Origin: Pseudomonas putida
GTDB taxonomy: Bacteria > Pseudomonadota > Gammaproteobacteria > Pseudomonadales > Pseudomonadaceae
Assembly: GCF_003228315.1 (NCBI RefSeq)
Contig: NZ_CP029693.1
Span: forward strand, 930,001 to 994,000
Direction of reading: 5' to 3'
DNA: 64,000 nucleotides
Shown here piece after piece: positions 7,734-16,274 of the stretch (positions are counted from its first letter, which is position 1; every line of letters starts with the position of its first letter). The notes beneath the pieces were generated by a model that was given only the letters and a program-made list of their open reading frames with translations, did no database searches and had not been told where the DNA came from. Both the position numbers and the translations under genes were made by a program.

Positions 7734-9755
7734 CTACTTTACTTTTCTCGATCGTAACAATTGATTCAAATCAGGCATTTCGCTCGCCAAACCGGAACTC
7801 TCCACTGTGTGCAACTTGCCCTTGCCCACATCCAGTTCCGCCAAGACATCTGCCTCACTCAATGTTGGTTCGTACCCAGCAGTATCTGCTACACGCTTTG
7901 CTTCTGTGGCGTTTCGAGGAGAAATTGATGCTTTGCCTTTTTTGGATTTTTTATTGCTTTTATTGATTCGCCCCAGGTACATACTGTAGATGTACACTGG
8001 ATCATCACCCTGTGTGACAACGAGTAATCTGCGTGTCAGCAACGAGTTAATAGCCCGGCGTGTTCGCCGGTCATGAGCGCTTAGACTCCAGCGTCCTTCG
8101 GCCACTAAAGTTCCGATCGGCATACCGTCCAAGGTAAACGCTTCCACAGTACGCATGTCGTTTTCATTAATTAAAATAGATATCTTTGTACCAATCAACT
8201 CGACCGCATCTTTAAGTATGCCACTCGTATACCTCACTCGATCAAGTTTAATATGGGGCAATCTGCCACTTTTCCCGCCACCCCGCACATAGACTGTCTC
8301 TTTGATATACAAAATGGGGTTCGCTCCTTCTATCGCGACATCAGGAAGTGTTCGAAGCATAAGATGAGAATTATTAGCTTTTAGTTTATGTCCAATAAAC
8401 TCTAGTGGACTCAAAAATGACAACCCCTCCGTTGGTCTGCAATTGTATTGTGCAATCTCAGCGTCAATAAGATGATGTAATGCGTCATCACGGACATTCT
8501 CGCTAACAGCAATTTCCTGTGCATTCTCGACGCGTCCATTAAATGGATTACTGCCCGTAGTGCTGATTAGTCGCCAAATAAGACGATGGGCTAATTCCTT
8601 GAAGAAACGTTCAACATCAGGTCGGCGCATTGGGCTTTTAACGGGGCCATAGTTGATTATAAAACCGAGCTCTTTTCTCGCCAATTCACTTACCCTCTTT
8701 CCTAAATGGGCCAGGGCGTTATCGAGCATTAAAAAACTCCACAGCGCATGTTGACACTGAGGAAATTGCTCTTGAGGAAACCCCCCATCTACAGGGTATT
8801 TAATGCCCTCTACCACTGGTGGCGGCCGCTGATGCTCCTTTTGAAGGGCTAAACGCATCACATCGACAACATCCGCCGCGGCCACTTGACTTCGATACAC
8901 TAACTTGTAGGCCAGAACAGCATTCGAAGCGACGTCGATTAACACGATCAGCCATAACCGACTGAGTAGAATCGAAACTTCGGTTCCTTCGGGAGTTTTG
9001 AAAACTACAGAAAGGTGGCAATCGGTATAATAAGCATCCATTTGCACCGCATCGTATGGATCTAGTGCAGAAATCAGAGAAGGTTTTCCGTGCCCGACTT
9101 GCAAATGGGCCCGTGCTATATCGTTCTCACGCACACTCACGGAGTGGCAAAAATTCTCCGCGAGGACCTCATTCATGTAATTTGAAATACTGCGAATGCC
9201 TCGCCATTTCATGGTAAACGGCCACTCATCGGCAGGCGCTCCGAGACGCTCAAGGGTTTTAATAAAAAGATGATGAAGAAAGCCCGGGGATATTTTGGGT
9301 TCGTGATATTTTTTGGTTTTTTTTAGCTTTTGTATTTCAGCGATCAGTAACTCTTCCAACTCTGGATACCGATCTAATGTGAAAGTTAACGCTCCGGCTT
9401 GCCCGCCTTGATCTTCTGTGAGCTTTTTGGCGAGAGGTAGTGTACGTTCATAAGAAGCAATGTGATAGCCATGCACAAGCGCACGACAACCCCACGGTTG
9501 ACCGCTCGGCGAATCCTCCAGACATTTCTTAACATAATAAATTACTAGACTGCCTGACAATCCGGTCGTCGCTGCGATGTCCCGCAGAAGCTCACCAGCA
9601 CAATACATTTCCATTGCAATATACTTATTTTTATACTGCTCTTTTTTCTCAGCGTTCCAACTCGAAATATCAACCTTTGGCCAGAAGGCAAACTGACCGC
9701 TGGCCTTCTGTCGCCAGTTAGTAATACCCCTATCAGTGCTATTGATTTTGTTCAT
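7734..9755 (-). CDS. tniA: DDE transposase, TniA/TnsB (Mu transposase-like)
   Basis: About 673 residues from an ATG at 9755; an upstream in-frame ATG (9815) would extend it further into the preceding gene. The N-terminal region looks like helix-turn-helix DNA-binding domains. The retroviral-integrase core follows, with D240 (YDAVQMDAYY), D345 (FLMLDNALAH) and E382 (PDVERFF), a D-36-E spacing. A beta-barrel Mu C-terminal part and a Lys-rich tail come next. TnsB/TniA cuts and joins the 3' ends. The gene overlaps the TnsA-like gene by about 17 bp and lies 8 bp before tniB. No frameshift or missing catalytic residue is seen, so the module could be active. Confidence 0.88.
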   Translation of the reverse strand: MNKINSTDRGITNWRQKASGQFAFWPKVDISSWNAEKKEQYKNKYIAMEMYCAGELLRDIAATTGLSGSLVIYYVKKCLEDSPSGQPWGCRALVHGYHIASYERTLPLAKKLTEDQGGQAGALTFTLDRYPELEELLIAEIQKLKKTKKYHEPKISPGFLHHLFIKTLERLGAPADEWPFTMKWRGIRSISNYMNEVLAENFCHSVSVRENDIARAHLQVGHGKPSLISALDPYDAVQMDAYYTDCHLSVVFKTPEGTEVSILLSRLWLIVLIDVASNAVLAYKLVYRSQVAAADVVDVMRLALQKEHQRPPPVVEGIKYPVDGGFPQEQFPQCQHALWSFLMLDNALAHLGKRVSELARKELGFIINYGPVKSPMRRPDVERFFKELAHRLIWRLISTTGSNPFNGRVENAQEIAVSENVRDDALHHLIDAEIAQYNCRPTEGLSFLSPLEFIGHKLKANNSHLMLRTLPDVAIEGANPILYIKETVYVRGGGKSGRLPHIKLDRVRYTSGILKDAVELIGTKISILINENDMRTVEAFTLDGMPIGTLVAEGRWSLSAHDRRTRRAINSLLTRRLLVVTQGDDPVYIYSMYLGRINKSNKKSKKGKASISPRNATEAKRVADTAGYEPTLSEADVLAELDVGKGKLHTVESSGLASEMPDLNQLLRSRKVK

Positions 9756-10428
9756 CTTGCTTGCCGGTAATGGCCCAGCGTGTATTACCACCAAACGACG
9801 CATCCGACAGATCAAAACTTAACCGACCTTCTATGAAATGCCTCATCAGCATGCCAATTACGTGATTTTGATCAAAATTTGATAGCTGATCGATTAGATA
9901 TTTTACTGTACCTCCGCTGCATTTCCATTCTTCCATTATTAGTGCATTGTGCAATGTTGTAAGTTCTTGATCTCGAATGGCTGCAGCGTAGGCAATCGGT
10001 TTTAACCAGCGAAGCGCCTGTTTGGCCACCGTCGCCAGTTCCATCACATCAATAAACTTAGCCACCCACTGCGTATTGTCATACCACACCAATGCGTTGT
10101 TTTCTGCAACGCCGGGTGAACGCCGCAAATAATCAGCTCTGTGTTGACCATCAGTAAATTCCAATAAAAAGTTTGGATCGGTCTTTACTTTTATGTCACA
10201 CACGCTAAATGACTTAACTCGCGCTTCCGACTCAACAAAATGCAGCCAATAAATTAATTCCAGATCTGAGTGCAGAATGATGTCCTGCCGAGATTTTGGG
10301 CTATAGACTACCCACAGATTGCTTTTTTTTTGCCCTCTTCTGCGGTAGCGCATATACAACGAGTCGCGCGCCCGCATTTGTACGGTTTTCTCCACGAGGA
10401 GCTTAACCTCACCTCCCTTCAGCTCCAT
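9739..10428 (-). CDS. Probable TnsA-like endonuclease subunit
   Basis: 229 residues, first gene of the transposition operon, in the place where Tn7-like elements carry tnsA. TnsA is the restriction-enzyme-like nuclease that cuts the 5' ends and makes cut-and-paste movement possible. Acidic residues in SDLELIYWLHFVES and in FLLEFTDGQHRADYL fit the order of the TnsA nuclease core, but the usual E-x-K signature is not clear. The assignment therefore rests mainly on position, size and weak pattern. The ATG at 10428 follows a GAGG about 10 nt upstream. If the nuclease is dead, the element would move by co-integrate formation instead. Confidence 0.55.
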   Translation of the reverse strand: MELKGGEVKLLVEKTVQMRARDSLYMRYRRRGQKKSNLWVVYSPKSRQDIILHSDLELIYWLHFVESEARVKSFSVCDIKVKTDPNFLLEFTDGQHRADYLRRSPGVAENNALVWYDNTQWVAKFIDVMELATVAKQALRWLKPIAYAAAIRDQELTTLHNALIMEEWKCSGGTVKYLIDQLSNFDQNHVIGMLMRHFIEGRLSFDLSDASFGGNTRWAITGKQDEQNQ

Positions 10429-10850
10429 GACAACTTAACCTCGAAAAAAATGTCCCCTTCACTGGTACTATGAATAAATACCCGAACAAAATACCATATT
10501 GCAATAACACACCTTTTCCAAATGTTGAAATTTGAATAAGAAACTCTAAGCATTTGTATTATATGATTTTTAATTTCCTCACCCACCAACTAACACTCCC
10601 TCACCTCCGAACCTAGCAGTGAAAAACCCAGCGACTTAGCCCAAGGAAACAGCCCAACACCAATACTCTAAGACACAATATTAAATCTGTTAGATTTAGT
10701 GTTGCACATACGTGTTATGCATTGTTTCAAAATATTTACACACCGCCCTCGCAGACCTAGAAAGGGGACATACCTAAATAAACTTTATTTAACTGCTATG
10801 CTCACTTGTATTGAGTTTTACAAGCAATGCCATCGCTCGGAGCGTGCTCC
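10429..10850. other. AT-rich divergent intergenic region between TnsA-like and recombinase-like genes
   Basis: No gene is supported here. It holds the promoters of two divergent genes and a 10-bp inverted repeat, ATGTCCCCTT (10450-10459) and AAGGGGACAT (10762-10771). The repeats could be transposase or recombinase binding sites. Confidence 0.45.
10450..10771. repeat. Inverted repeat ATGTCCCCTT ... AAGGGGACAT
   Basis: Perfect 10-bp arms at 10450-10459 and 10762-10771, with about 300 bp between them. The TGT start resembles Tn7/Tn402-type ends, but no target-site duplication flanks the pair. Confidence 0.4.
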
Positions 10851-11957
10851 ATGCCTCCAACAGAAAAAAATGATGATTTCGCCTTTAACGCTACACGCTT
10901 TCTATCGGCCTTTCATCCAGCGAATGTTGAAAGCAATCTCTCCACGCTCCATTCATTCAAAGGCAGATCCAATGAGACAATTGCCTTCAGCGACTCAGAG
11001 ATCGTCGCTATGTGGGTTGAGACTTCATCCAGCAATAAGGGCACTAAACGAGCTAAACGCAAAGAGGGTGAGCGTCTTGTTTTTTATTGTGCCTTTATAC
11101 TTAGCAAGCGTTTAAATAAATTGACCAATAACGATATTGAGCAGTACATAAGTTTTACGGGGGCACCGGAACCAGAGGACAACTGGGTTTCAAAAACGAA
11201 ATGGCCGCGGCATGACTCTCGTTGGCGCCCTTTCGCGGGTCCATTGGGCGCAAACTCCAAGCGACTAACTATTCTCGTTTTGTCAAATCTATTCAAATGG
11301 ATGAGGACAATGAGTTTTATTACAGAGAATCCGATTAATGAGGCAACCAATCTAAATTTACCGGCACCTCCCCTAGAAGTACGTTTACTTGCTGACGGTG
11401 CTATTTATTTTATTTACAAGGCTGTAGGTAGCGATAGCAATCAAAGAAAGCGCGTAAGAAATAGCTTCATGATCACCTTATTTTATACAACTGCTATCAC
11501 ACCTTTTGAAGCTGAAACATCAAATATGCATGCAATTAACCAGAAAACCGGTCAGATAACCATATCTCGAAGTGGGAAAACGACCAGGGTCATTCCTATT
11601 TCACAAATGTTTCTCGACGAACTGGCCGTATACAGGACTACCTTCAATTTACCAGAAAAAATCCAAAAAGACGAAGACACGCCTTTATTGGTAACGGCTA
11701 ACAGCAAGTACAAGAGACTAAGCTGCAGCGCGATGACTAATTGTATTTCCGCCATTATGAAGAATGCTGCTGCCCTTGCGCAGCTTGAGGGTGCTCATCA
11801 TCTCGCGGGATTGTTAAAACAGGCATCAGCCTATTGGCTTCGTCACACTCATCTACGAAACCTTGCTGAAGATGGCAGCGAGTTCCTAACAATCAATCGG
11901 ATCGCTGGACATTCAAGTCTGGGAACAACGAAAAAATACTTCGACATTGATAGGTGA
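10851..11957 (+). CDS. Tyrosine-recombinase-like protein with degraded active site
   Basis: 368 residues from the ATG at 10851, chosen because GGAG lies 8 nt upstream; an ATG at 10827 is possible. The C-terminal half has the tyrosine recombinase fold: the beta-strand Lys (SRSGKTTRVIPI), box II LRHTHLRNL, RIAGHSSLGTT and the terminal Tyr in KKYFDIDR. Where Arg I is expected (usual GLRxSEL), this protein has AITPFEAE with no Arg, and the first His of box II is Tyr (YWLRHT). It diverges from the TnsA-like gene, and its base composition is AT-richer than the chromosome to the right. It may be an inactive or regulatory relative carried by the transposon, or a decayed integrase of another element. 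Confidence 0.7.
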   Translation: MPPTEKNDDFAFNATRFLSAFHPANVESNLSTLHSFKGRSNETIAFSDSEIVAMWVETSSSNKGTKRAKRKEGERLVFYCAFILSKRLNKLTNNDIEQYISFTGAPEPEDNWVSKTKWPRHDSRWRPFAGPLGANSKRLTILVLSNLFKWMRTMSFITENPINEATNLNLPAPPLEVRLLADGAIYFIYKAVGSDSNQRKRVRNSFMITLFYTTAITPFEAETSNMHAINQKTGQITISRSGKTTRVIPISQMFLDELAVYRTTFNLPEKIQKDEDTPLLVTANSKYKRLSCSAMTNCISAIMKNAAALAQLEGAHHLAGLLKQASAYWLRHTHLRNLAEDGSEFLTINRIAGHSSLGTTKKYFDIDR

Positions 11958-13008
11958 TAGCTTACACGCGTTGGCGATCACTGACTGCCTATCTCCCTTC
12001 ACTTGTTGGCGCACATTCATAAAACACCACCTATATATCATTCGACTATGACTTGAACAGAAACGTGTTTAAATGCTGGTCTCCGCTTCAAATTTTTGGT
12101 TCATATGGTCTCCACTTCAATAATTTTCTTCTAAAATAGCGAACTAATTAATTTAACAAACTTAACGTCACGCATCAGAGTCAACTTATAAATTATTGTT
12201 TTTTGTAATATAATATTATTTAAGTTTTTCAAACTTTTAGTTCGGAGCACTTTCACCAATAAATGGAAAACCTCCAGAAAAATGTGTAATGACTAGAATT
12301 TCAATCATTTAGTCACTCTCTAGGTCACAACGGACTTGCCTAACTCAAAGCAGTCTCCAAAAAGCGTTCTTAAAAAATGGAAACTGAAATCCTCTGTCGA
12401 ATGCATTTTGATCCGCGGATCGTAATCGCCTGTGGCTATCCACCCAATAAATTCGGGCCGCAGCGAAGCTGTGGTATTTGCGGGTTGATGTCATTACAGT
12501 TTTAAAAGAATGGAGTCTTGATCTAGCTCCTTGAATTGTCTGTCTTTTTATTTCTCACATCTACATTTCATTTTTAAGTGGCTCACTTTAATTCGGAGGA
12601 ATAGGTAAAAAATAGAAAAATGTATCTAAAGACTACCGGAGCGTCCTCCTTCCCCCTCTGAATCCAGAGGATCATGGCAGAAAGTTGGATCAAGCTTCGA
12701 TGGAGCTTCACCAATGGCTAGCCCAGTTTCATCGTCCCGAAATAATCAGTGACGCTCCGCAATGGGATTGGCCGCTTCTGGTTCGCTGACTGGCTCCAGC
12801 CGACTGCCGAAAGGGATTATCGCAGGCGCTACGACTGATGCCGATGAGGTACTACTACGTGTCGTGGAATTTTCGCATCCTGCGCTGTAGGGCGCTAGAT
12901 TGATCGCCGAACTGGTGGGGCCGATACTGCTGCAACGAGACGATGGCAGCGCTAGTTGTCCGTAGTTCTCTTTCCTTTGTTTTGTGATCTGCCAATTGGA
13001 GAACCTTT
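11958..13008. other. 1-kb gene-poor, AT-rich region
   Basis: No reading frame here looks like a gene. It contains the two direct repeats at 12077 and 12106, then strongly AT-rich DNA to about 12620, and then more GC-rich DNA with scattered stops that may be gene remnants. An 8-bp inverted pair (GGAGCGTC / GACGCTCC, about 12639 and 12751) is visible. The right boundary of the mobile DNA may lie here. Confidence 0.5.
12077..12120 (+). repeat. Two direct repeats TGGTCTCC(G/A)CTTCAA
   Basis: Copies at 12077-12091 and 12106-12120 differ at one position and are 29 bp apart; both are followed by AT-rich sequence. Short direct repeats at this spacing are like transposase-binding arrays near the ends of Tn7-type elements. 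The sequence partly resembles the ATGTCCCCTTC motif at 10450. Confidence 0.4.
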
Positions 13009-13818
13009 GTGGAGAACATCAACCTATTTACGCTGCTTGAGTGTGTGGTAGCCGAGGTGACACTTGCTGGTGAACTACTGATCGCCGAATGGCAAAGGCC
13101 CTCTGGAGTACGTGGTCAGGGCGATAAGGCAGATGTGGATATCGAGATAGAGGAGCGCCTGCGCGATCCCCTACTGCAATTGCTAAATTGTGATTTTTGG
13201 GGGGAGGAAACGGGACACGTATTAACTGGCCATCCGTGGTGCTGGGTAATCGATCCAAACGATGGCACAAGTGATTTCTTAAGAGGCATTAAGGGCTCAT
13301 CAATTTCTGTCGGGTTACTGCGAAATTCGATCCCAGTTCTAGGTGTGGTTTACGCACCGATAACAGATGATCGTGGTAAGGACTGCCTCGCTTGGGCTGA
13401 GGGTTTGCCTCAGCTATTGCGAAATGGCCAGCCAGTAGACGTAGATCTAAGCCAAAGAGATTTAGAGGTTGGAGATTTGGTCATGGTGAGCGCAGCTGCA
13501 GTGACCAGGCCCGAAGCCAATGAAAAACTATGTTCACCTGGGCAATACCACGCCATGCCCAGTATCGCCTACCGGCTTGCACGGGTAGCCGCTGGTGACG
13601 GTGTCTGCGCTGTATCGCTCTACCCTGTGTCAGCTCATGATGTCGTTGCGGGACACGCACTTTTAAAAGCCAGTCGGGGAAATTTGCTGGACCAAAACGG
13701 CAAAGTTGTTAGTTACGACTCGAGCATGAACTCCGTTTCACTGAGGTGTTTTGGAGGGGCACCAATCGCCTGCATGAAGTTACTTCATCGAAATTGGTCA
13801 GCACTATCAAACTCTTAG
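13009..13818 (+). CDS. Inositol monophosphatase/CysQ-family phosphatase
   Basis: 269 residues. Family metal-binding motifs are visible: GEET (about residues 64-67), WVIDPNDGTSDFLRG (about 78-92, the DPxDGTxxF motif) and a C-terminal AHDVVAG segment (about 208-214) in place of the usual WDxAA. These enzymes are Mg-dependent, Li-sensitive phosphatases that act on inositol phosphates, 3'-phosphoadenosine 5'-phosphate or related sugars. The GTG at 13009 follows GGAGAACCTTT. It stands alone between AT-rich DNA and a microsatellite, not in a sulfur-assimilation operon, so the substrate is unknown. The altered third motif may affect specificity. Confidence 0.8.
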   Translation: MENINLFTLLECVVAEVTLAGELLIAEWQRPSGVRGQGDKADVDIEIEERLRDPLLQLLNCDFWGEETGHVLTGHPWCWVIDPNDGTSDFLRGIKGSSISVGLLRNSIPVLGVVYAPITDDRGKDCLAWAEGLPQLLRNGQPVDVDLSQRDLEVGDLVMVSAAAVTRPEANEKLCSPGQYHAMPSIAYRLARVAAGDGVCAVSLYPVSAHDVVAGHALLKASRGNLLDQNGKVVSYDSSMNSVSLRCFGGAPIACMKLLHRNWSALSNS

Positions 13819-13866
13819 CAAGAACTTTGAGGTGGGTTCTTAGGCACGTTAGCCAGCTCAGTGCTG

Positions 13867-13950
13867 TTTGTTTGTTTGTTTGTTTGTTTGTTTGTTTGTT
13901 TGTTTGTTTGTTTGTTTGTTTGTTTGTTTGTTTGTTTGTTTGTTTGTTTG
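13867..13950 (+). repeat. Tetranucleotide microsatellite (TTTG)21
   Basis: 84 bp of perfect TTTG repeat, 48 bp after the phosphatase stop codon. Long tetranucleotide tracts are prone to slippage and drive phase variation in some bacteria, but here the tract is not inside a convincing gene. Reading frames through it encode only VCLF or NKQT repeats. Confidence 0.97.
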
Positions 13951-14127
13951 TAGAGTTTAGTTGCAATAGCGACCATAACTCAACTAAACATCTATTTAGT
14001 TTAGTTAACTTTTATCGCTCAAAAGGCATGTAGTCAGCCACTCGCCGCCTTTCTTCATCGCGCATAAACTCCAGCCTTTGCACCTCGTCATGTGTGCAAA
14101 GCCCCGGGACCGATGAAATGGCGCCAC

Positions 14128-16200
14128 TCACAGTTCCAACACAAGGGGGGCATCATCTTCCTTGCCTTGCGCCGGCACCGCACAGCAAATCAGCACTTCC
14201 CCCTCGGCCGGCATCTCCGCCGGCAAGTTCAGATAGTGCACTTGGCCACTGACCAATTTCGTCCGACAGGTCCCGCAGGATCCGCCCCGACAGCTGAAGT
14301 CCGGGCTCAAGCCTCGACTCTCGGCCAGCTCCAGCAGGCTCCCTCCTCCGGGCTCCCACCTTGCTTCCTTGGCCGATGCCGTAAACAACACTTTGACCGG
14401 ACTGCTTGCCGCCGGCACTTGCTCGACGGCCGGGGTCAGTTGATCGCGTTGACGAACCAGGGTCGAAGGTCCAAACGTCTCCGCGTGGATACGATCATCG
14501 CCAACGCGCAAATGACGCAGGCCATCGTATACCGCTTGAGTAAACGGGCCGGGACCACACAGGTAAAAGTCATAGTCATCAAACGGCAGCAAGGCTTTGA
14601 GCAGATCGATGTCGATGCGTCCCGCCAACTCGTAATCCTCACCCGCGCGAGCCTGTGTTTCCGGCTGACTGAGCAACCGTAGCGCACGGATTTTGTCCTT
14701 GGCGCGGGTCGCCAATTCGTACAGCTCGTCACGAAACGCCAGCTCGGACAGACTGCGCGCACTCTGAACAAACCAGGTCGGTCGCGTACGGCGGATGCGC
14801 TCCCCTTGATAAATCACCTCGCGCAGCATCGAGAGCATGGGCGTCACCCCTACCCCTGCGGCCAACAGCACCAGCGGCCGGTACTCTTCGGCTTGCACGG
14901 TGAAGCGCCCCTGCGGGGCTCGGGCCTCGATCAGATCTCCGACCTGAACACGGTCATGCAAATGCGATGAGATCAGGCCGTCACGTTTCACACTGATGCG
15001 GAAAAAACTGTCAGAAGGCGCGCTCGACAGACTGTAGGTCCTGACCAGAGGGACCTCACCTTCGGCCAGGCAAATCCGGATCGGCAAGTGCTGGCCCGCG
15101 TCGAACCGAGGCAGCCCGGCACCGTCATTCGGCTCAAAGTAGAACGAGCGAATGTTGCTGCTTTCGTCAACGATGCGCGTCACGCGCAGCTGTCGCCATT
15201 TATCGCGCAAAGCGTCAGCCTGCAAACGGCCCGCGGCTTGCTCCCAGCTTCCGGTCATGAGGCTGTTGGGCGAAAAACCTTCGAACTGCCAACGCAGGGC
15301 CAGCACGGCATGACGTCGAACGACGTGCTCCACGGTTAATGTCCAGAGCCGCTCCGCGCCTTGGAACGCAGCAATCTCAGGTCCCTCGAGAATGACTTCG
15401 GCATGTCCGGCAACCTGAAGGACATCACCCGTTTCGAAATCAATGAAGATCAACCCGGCCCGTGGATTGAGCAGAAAATTGCCCAGGGTATTGAAATGCA
15501 GATTGCCGGCGAAATCGGGGATGGTCAGCACATTGCCTTCAACCCTCACAAACCCCGGGTTGCCGCCACGATGGGAGACATCGACCGAACGTCGGCTGGC
15601 ATCGCCGTCCAGGTCCAGGTAGCTGGCCACAAAAAAGGTATCGGCCCTGTTGATCGTCGCTCGCGCGGCGTCATCGAGTTCATTGAGGCGTTCGGGCTCG
15701 GCATCCATTGAGGCGTGGCCGAGTCTGACGGGATCGACGGTACGTAGCTGGATGTACTGTGGGCAGTTGCCAAAAGAGTGCACCACAGAAACGGCAATAC
15801 CGCCGGGGACGGCGGTACTGATGTTTCCGTTCATGCGATTGCGCCTTCGCGTCTTCAGGTCAATGCCGAGCAGGCCGACAGCACTCCCCTCCTTCATCGC
15901 CTGCCGGACCGGGTCACCCCGGGCCGGCAGGCAATCGATTTGCAACACCCGAGGATCGGGAGAATGAGCGAAGCCCGGTGGCCCCTCCAGTAGCGTCGCC
16001 CAGGGCATGCCTTGATCATCAACGGCGCCGAGTACCAAATAAGGCAGTTGGCTGTAGAACAATCGGTGCTGGTCCGGCATGTAGTCGCGTATGACCCTGC
16101 GCCCGTTCGCCTCCATGACCTCGGCGACGCCCACGCTTTCCTGCAATCGCAACTCACCTTCATGCCAGGGCGATGCGCCCGGCTCATTGGTCTGACTCAT
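14128..16200 (-). CDS. PNPOx-like / FAD-NAD(P) reductase / [2Fe-2S] ferredoxin fusion
   Basis: About 690 residues with three parts. The N-terminal ~300 residues resemble the FMN-binding split barrel of the pyridoxamine-phosphate-oxidase-like family. The middle (about 330-570) is a ferredoxin-NADP reductase module with the FAD motif RTYSLSSAP and the nucleotide motif LLAAGVGVTPML. The C-terminal ~85 residues are a plant-type [2Fe-2S] ferredoxin with CRGGSCGTC and a fourth Cys in LICCAVP. It is therefore an electron-transfer flavoprotein able to take NAD(P)H electrons to a bound flavin or partner. The ATG at 16200 is preferred to the GTG at 16206 because AGAGG lies 5 nt upstream. The cysteine hydrolase gene lies upstream in the same direction. 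The physiological substrate is unknown. Confidence 0.85.
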   Translation of the reverse strand: MSQTNEPGASPWHEGELRLQESVGVAEVMEANGRRVIRDYMPDQHRLFYSQLPYLVLGAVDDQGMPWATLLEGPPGFAHSPDPRVLQIDCLPARGDPVRQAMKEGSAVGLLGIDLKTRRRNRMNGNISTAVPGGIAVSVVHSFGNCPQYIQLRTVDPVRLGHASMDAEPERLNELDDAARATINRADTFFVASYLDLDGDASRRSVDVSHRGGNPGFVRVEGNVLTIPDFAGNLHFNTLGNFLLNPRAGLIFIDFETGDVLQVAGHAEVILEGPEIAAFQGAERLWTLTVEHVVRRHAVLALRWQFEGFSPNSLMTGSWEQAAGRLQADALRDKWRQLRVTRIVDESSNIRSFYFEPNDGAGLPRFDAGQHLPIRICLAEGEVPLVRTYSLSSAPSDSFFRISVKRDGLISSHLHDRVQVGDLIEARAPQGRFTVQAEEYRPLVLLAAGVGVTPMLSMLREVIYQGERIRRTRPTWFVQSARSLSELAFRDELYELATRAKDKIRALRLLSQPETQARAGEDYELAGRIDIDLLKALLPFDDYDFYLCGPGPFTQAVYDGLRHLRVGDDRIHAETFGPSTLVRQRDQLTPAVEQVPAASSPVKVLFTASAKEARWEPGGGSLLELAESRGLSPDFSCRGGSCGTCRTKLVSGQVHYLNLPAEMPAEGEVLICCAVPAQGKEDDAPLVLEL

Positions 16201-16274
16201 GATCACCTCTACGTAGTCGTAATCAGGTGCACGTTGCTTGCAGGCCTTGCCAGAGGGACGTATTGGCTCCCCGC

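Noticed and set aside
5283..10428. CRISPR-associated transposon
   Set aside because: The TnsA-B-C-TniQ layout prompted a search, but no Cas genes or CRISPR repeats are visible.
13709..13966. Reading frame encoding NKQT repeats (minus strand) and VCLF repeats (plus strand)
   Set aside because: Both are simple translations of the TTTG microsatellite and overlap the phosphatase gene end; no start context or domain supports a protein.
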